Source: Scalindua sp964437425
GTDB taxonomy: Bacteria > Planctomycetota > Brocadiia > Brocadiales > Scalinduaceae
Assembly: GCA_964437425.1 (NCBI GenBank)
Contig: CAYTGO010000013.1
Span: 1 to 63,389, forward strand
Direction: 5' to 3'
DNA: 63,389 nucleotides
The notes below the pieces were generated by a model. That model was not told the origin of the DNA and made no database searches. It worked only from the letters and a program-made list of their open reading frames with translations. Positions 60,255 through 63,389 of this stretch are shown here, piece by piece; positions within the stretch are counted from its first letter, which is position 1, and every line of letters begins with the position of its first letter. Made by a program: the position numbers and the translations under genes.

Positions 60255-60902
60255 TTATGTAGATGAATACAGATTATGTTCTTTTATATATGCTTCTACA
60301 CATTCCGGTACAAGGCCTTTGATTTGAACGCCTTCGTTCACTCTTTTTCTTATATTTGTAGATGAGATATCAACAGGGGATATATCAATTTTCAATCTCT
60401 CTATGTCCAATATATTATCACTACCAATAATCTCTACGAGTCTGGCTGAAGCTTCTGTCTTAAAGCCGGGTCTGTTTACAATAACAAAGTGACAGAGTTG
60501 AGAAAGCCTTTTGATGTTCTTCCATAATTCCAGTTCATTCAATGAGTCAGCTCCCATGATCAAAAATATCTCGTCATCTTCACCGTAGTGACTCAGGATT
60601 TCCTGTATGGTGTCTATTGTGTAAGACTTGCCCTCACGTATGATTTCGAGGTCGGAAACTTCAAACTTACTAATTCCACTAATAGCTGCCTTAATCATTT
60701 GAAAGCGATGATGTGGGCCTGCTAGATCCTTTACATATTTATGTGGAGGGATGTATGTTGGCATAAAAAGGATTTTTGATAAATGGTGATTCTTGCAGAC
60801 CTCGTCTGCTAAAATCAGATGTCCCAGGTGTATTGGGTTGAAAGTGCCTCCAAGTATTCCAATTCTTTTCCGGTGCTGATCACTACTGTTTCCGTTACTC
60901 AT
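60255..60902 (-). CDS. nadD: Nicotinate-nucleotide adenylyltransferase
   Basis: A 215-residue NadD that makes deamido-NAD from nicotinate mononucleotide and ATP. It has IGILGGTFNPIHLGHLILAD, with the nucleotidyltransferase HxGH, FLIMGADSLNELELW and ISSTNIRKRV near the end. The start at 60902 overlaps the YkgJ-type gene by four bases (ATGA). CinA and CobT in this window also concern NaMN, though far away. Confidence 0.95.
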   Translation of the reverse strand: MSNGNSSDQHRKRIGILGGTFNPIHLGHLILADEVCKNHHLSKILFMPTYIPPHKYVKDLAGPHHRFQMIKAAISGISKFEVSDLEIIREGKSYTIDTIQEILSHYGEDDEIFLIMGADSLNELELWKNIKRLSQLCHFVIVNRPGFKTEASARLVEIIGSDNILDIERLKIDISPVDISSTNIRKRVNEGVQIKGLVPECVEAYIKEHNLYSST

Positions 60903-61351
60903 AAATCGCTCAATTCAGGCCTTAAGCTGTTTTGAATTTCTTCCGGAGTATGCAACTTTCCTTTATCAATTCCGGGACACGTCTTTTTCTGCTCTTCCCA
61001 CTCAGTTTTGTTCTTCAAGTTCGAACTCCAGTACGGGAACGTTTTGCATTGGCGCGGCCTGGTTTCATATATTTTACACCCATTGTCATACATTACGCAG
61101 TCTCCGTTTTCATACTCCAGCAGACTGATTCGCCCATTAATCAACCTCGCATGGTTCTTAATAAATAGATCAGTTGAAATTCCCAGGGAACTAGAGGTAC
61201 TTTTAATTTCCTTCTTAGTCATCCAGACAACACCAGGCTCTCCTCTGCAGCAACCACCGCATCTTTGGCATTCAAACCTTAAACCCTCTTTATACCATGG
61301 TTTATTTTGCTTTCTTTTATGAGAGTTTTTACCTGATTCTGAGCCATTCAT
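60899..61351 (-). CDS. YkgJ family cysteine cluster protein
   Basis: A 150-residue protein with the FECQRCGGCCRGEPG motif, a middle DCVMYDNGCKIYETRPRQCKTFPYW and a terminal TCPGI, the Cys arrangement of the YkgJ (UPF0153) family thought to bind zinc or iron. Its function is unknown. It has a lysine-rich N-terminus and no signal peptide. It is coupled to nadD by a four-base overlap. Confidence 0.9.
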   Translation of the reverse strand: MNGSESGKNSHKRKQNKPWYKEGLRFECQRCGGCCRGEPGVVWMTKKEIKSTSSSLGISTDLFIKNHARLINGRISLLEYENGDCVMYDNGCKIYETRPRQCKTFPYWSSNLKNKTEWEEQKKTCPGIDKGKLHTPEEIQNSLRPELSDL

Positions 61352-61568
61352 GGTTACAATCTACACCTTTCCTATCAATAAATATCTCTGAATTTGACTC
61401 ATGATACTATCATGAGTTTCATAAAATACAATAAATATTATTGATTAGAAAATGCCTGTATTTCTTATATAGGTATTTCTCACTTGTTTTTTTATGCCTG
61501 TTTACGTTAATATGTAGAGTTTGTAATTTTATGAGGCAGATTAAGGATATTTTCCGGGAGTAGAGAAG

Positions 61569-62522
61569 ATGTATAGAGAAAAAATAAAGGTTTTAGATTG
61601 TACCGTAAGAGATGGTGGTCTTATCAATAATTACCAATTTAAGGATGATTTTGTTAAAGCGATTTATCGCGCAACTTGTGATAGCGGTATCGACATCATG
61701 GAGATTGGTAAAAAGCTTTGTGTGAGTGATGAATATACACGGGAAAAATATGGCAAATGGAATTTTTGTGATGAGGATGATATGAAATATATCGTTGATT
61801 CCTATGAGTGCGAGACGCCACCGATGCTGGCGGTAATGTATGATGTGGACAGAGTAGATGTGTCAGCACTGCCTCCTGCGGATCAGAGTGTTGTCGGGAT
61901 GGTACGTACGGCCTGCTATGTTGCAGATATTGACAAAGGGCTGGATCTGGTGAAGCGCAGCAAGGATCTGGGTTATCAAACTACTATCAATATTATGGCA
62001 TGTTCAGCAGCGATAGAAACTGAGTTGATAGAAACCCTGCAGCAGATTGATAAAGCAGACGAGGTGGACTATCTCTATTTTGTGGACAGTTTTGGAGCAT
62101 TCTATTCAGAACAGATAACCAGCTATCTGCAGCTTTACAAAGAGCATGCTCCGAGCAAGGAACTTGGATTCCATGGCCACAATAACCAGCAACTGGCTTT
62201 TTCAAATACCCAGCAGGTTATTATAGACGGTGTCAATCTGCTTGATGCAACTATAAACGGTATTGGACGTGGAGCCGGCAACTGTAATCTCGAACTTCTG
62301 CTTAATTTTCTGAAGAATCCAAAGTTTGATGTAAGGCCGATATACAAGGCAATACAGGAAACCCTGGTGCCGCTGCGTAAGGAAATTGAGTGGGGATTTA
62401 ATGATATTTATGGAATCAGCGGTCACTTGAATCAGCATCCTCGTGATGCAATGAAGCAACGAGCTAACCCTGAAATCAGAGACAACTGTTACGATTTCCT
62501 GATAGAATCTACTAACGACTGA
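61569..62522 (+). CDS. DRE-TIM aldolase (HMG-CoA-lyase/4-hydroxy-2-oxovalerate-aldolase-like)
   Basis: A 317-residue TIM-barrel metal-dependent aldolase. The metal motif DCTVRDGG near the start, GFHGHNN (HxH ligands) and NGIGRGAGNCNLE are characteristic of the HMGL/DmpG family. Not all members cleave hydroxy-oxo acids; some act in surface glycan pathways or as synthases. Partner genes are absent, so its pathway is open. It begins with ATG at 61569 and is followed by the TPR lipoprotein gene after 47 bases. Confidence 0.85.
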   Translation: MYREKIKVLDCTVRDGGLINNYQFKDDFVKAIYRATCDSGIDIMEIGKKLCVSDEYTREKYGKWNFCDEDDMKYIVDSYECETPPMLAVMYDVDRVDVSALPPADQSVVGMVRTACYVADIDKGLDLVKRSKDLGYQTTINIMACSAAIETELIETLQQIDKADEVDYLYFVDSFGAFYSEQITSYLQLYKEHAPSKELGFHGHNNQQLAFSNTQQVIIDGVNLLDATINGIGRGAGNCNLELLLNFLKNPKFDVRPIYKAIQETLVPLRKEIEWGFNDIYGISGHLNQHPRDAMKQRANPEIRDNCYDFLIESTND

Positions 62523-62569
62523 TATAATTTGAACTTTTGTCTGATAACATCTCGCAAGAGCAATTAAAG

Positions 62570-63319
62570 ATGAGGAACGATTTATCAAAATATGGGACTG
62601 CAGCAGGTATTATCACCGTTATCGTTCTTTTAGCGGGATGTGCTCAAACCAGAGCATTGCATAAACTGGAAGAATTGATTCTGGATAGTAATGAATATGT
62701 TCATAGCCATTCTAAGTCGAAGGTAATATGTTGTATTGAAAGTATTGATTATGAACGTAACCATGAAGATATTGTAAATATAATATTTAACAGTGGTAAT
62801 CTTAATTTAATGGATGAACTTGTTGAATACTTTCCAGATGATTATAGAAACTATATAATCAGGGGAGATGCTTATCTGAAAAATGCTATGATGCAGTATA
62901 TGGTAGGTATTTTTATGAAGTCATCTGCTGCTGTTTCAGTTAATAGAGCTAAAGAGAGTTACATGAAGGCGCTGGAGTTAAATAATAGAGATATTTATGC
63001 CCTTGGTGTTCTTAGTTTTCTTTATGGAGAAGATAAGGAGTATGAGAAGGCGGAAAAACTATTAAATAAAGGGATCGAGTTTGCACCAAATAACCCTCTG
63101 CTTCACCTTGCGTTGGGTGAAATGCATGATCGAAAAGAAGAATACAATGCTGCAATTGGATATTACCGGAGAGTACTGAAATTTACCGAAGATGAAGTCT
63201 CAAAGGATTTTGAACATATGAACCAATATTATCATAAACTAATAGACTATTTTCCCAATACCCTTGTGAAAGCAAAAGAAGAAGCAAAGATGTTTCTGGA
63301 AAAAGATTTAACCCTTTAA
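62570..63319 (+). CDS. Tetratricopeptide-repeat lipoprotein
   Basis: A protein of about 249 residues. The lipobox VLLAGC gives a lipidated Cys near residue 24; the segment before it is hydrophobic (AAGIITVIVLLAG). The second half has TPR-type helices: YMKALELNNRDIYALGVLSFLYGE, YEKAEKLLNKGIEFAPNNPLLHLALGEMHD and YNAAIGYYRRVLKF. TPR proteins scaffold protein complexes; here at an envelope membrane. ATG 62570 is preferred over an upstream in-frame alternative at 62537 because the signal peptide starts there. Bases 63320-63389 hold nothing recognised. Confidence 0.82.
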   Translation: MRNDLSKYGTAAGIITVIVLLAGCAQTRALHKLEELILDSNEYVHSHSKSKVICCIESIDYERNHEDIVNIIFNSGNLNLMDELVEYFPDDYRNYIIRGDAYLKNAMMQYMVGIFMKSSAAVSVNRAKESYMKALELNNRDIYALGVLSFLYGEDKEYEKAEKLLNKGIEFAPNNPLLHLALGEMHDRKEEYNAAIGYYRRVLKFTEDEVSKDFEHMNQYYHKLIDYFPNTLVKAKEEAKMFLEKDLTL

Positions 63320-63389
63320 TTCTACAATTTCGGTTTCTATAGAAGTTCCATTTATATACAAAAAGGCAATAGAAATCGGGTAGTTAAAC

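Overview
The window looks like a chromosomal segment of an AT-rich (roughly 38-40% G+C by eye), Gram-negative-type anaerobe. Outer-membrane functions (LpxA, an MlaC-like protein, LolD, LspA, lipoproteins), rubrerythrin/flavodiiron/rubredoxin oxygen defence, a MetV-type folate/acetyl-CoA pathway protein, an NrfJ-like periplasmic protein, a NIT-domain sensor kinase and an archaeal-type RNA ligase together suggest an anammox-type planctomycete (order Brocadiales, Scalindua-like). This is inference: no hydrazine or other diagnostic marker lies in the window. I see no prophage, insertion sequence or CRISPR array.

Layout. 1-949 is nearly gene-free, with a decayed tRNA-like element, one small gene and a degenerate intergenic repeat. 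950-13306 is mostly minus strand: an M20 peptidase, HU/IHF, CinA, CobT, a 1338-residue hybrid kinase, SppA, UbiX (interrupted by an artefactual assembly gap), a CPBP protease and UppP; rpmH stands alone on the plus strand at 2941. 13577-17720 holds a bifunctional-nuclease-domain protein, two tRNA-Ser genes, Ogt, an HExxH membrane protease and the rnpA-yidD-ftcD unit. 17947-23780 carries lysS-lolD-ilvE, convergent lspA and a DksA-like gene, and guaA. 23784-26154 is a pabB/pabC-like pair.

The middle (26295-37686) includes FxsA, a TrkA-N/DHH fusion, the RNA ligase with its PIN-domain partner, an anchored isoaspartyl methyltransferase, two tandem exported HMA metal-binding proteins, GT9, the NrfJ-like protein, a reductase-like protein lacking its catalytic pair, LpxA and an exported Cys/His-rich protein. 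37778-48642 has a Cache-HAMP-PAS-PAS sensor with no output domain, a UvrD-like helicase, a large six-hairpin-glycosidase-like protein and an RND pump. 48906-52944 begins with a near-consensus sigma-54 promoter before a coiled-coil gene, then a small lipoprotein, MlaC, MobA, a pyrophosphate-type phosphofructokinase and a metallo-beta-lactamase-fold hydrolase.

The last part (53190-63319) is a redox cluster: metV and fprA are translationally coupled, followed by a rubrerythrin-like protein, an NrnA-like phosphatase, and rubredoxin, a zinc dehydrogenase and a TIM-barrel isomerase joined by 1-4 base overlaps. A NapH/NosR-like membrane ferredoxin, nadD, a YkgJ-type protein, a DRE-TIM aldolase and a TPR lipoprotein complete it. 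Two genes too short for routine ORF calling were found by reading: rpmH (L34) and rubredoxin. The most interesting item is the RNA ligase/PIN pair, an archaeal-type RNA processing module in an apparently bacterial genome.
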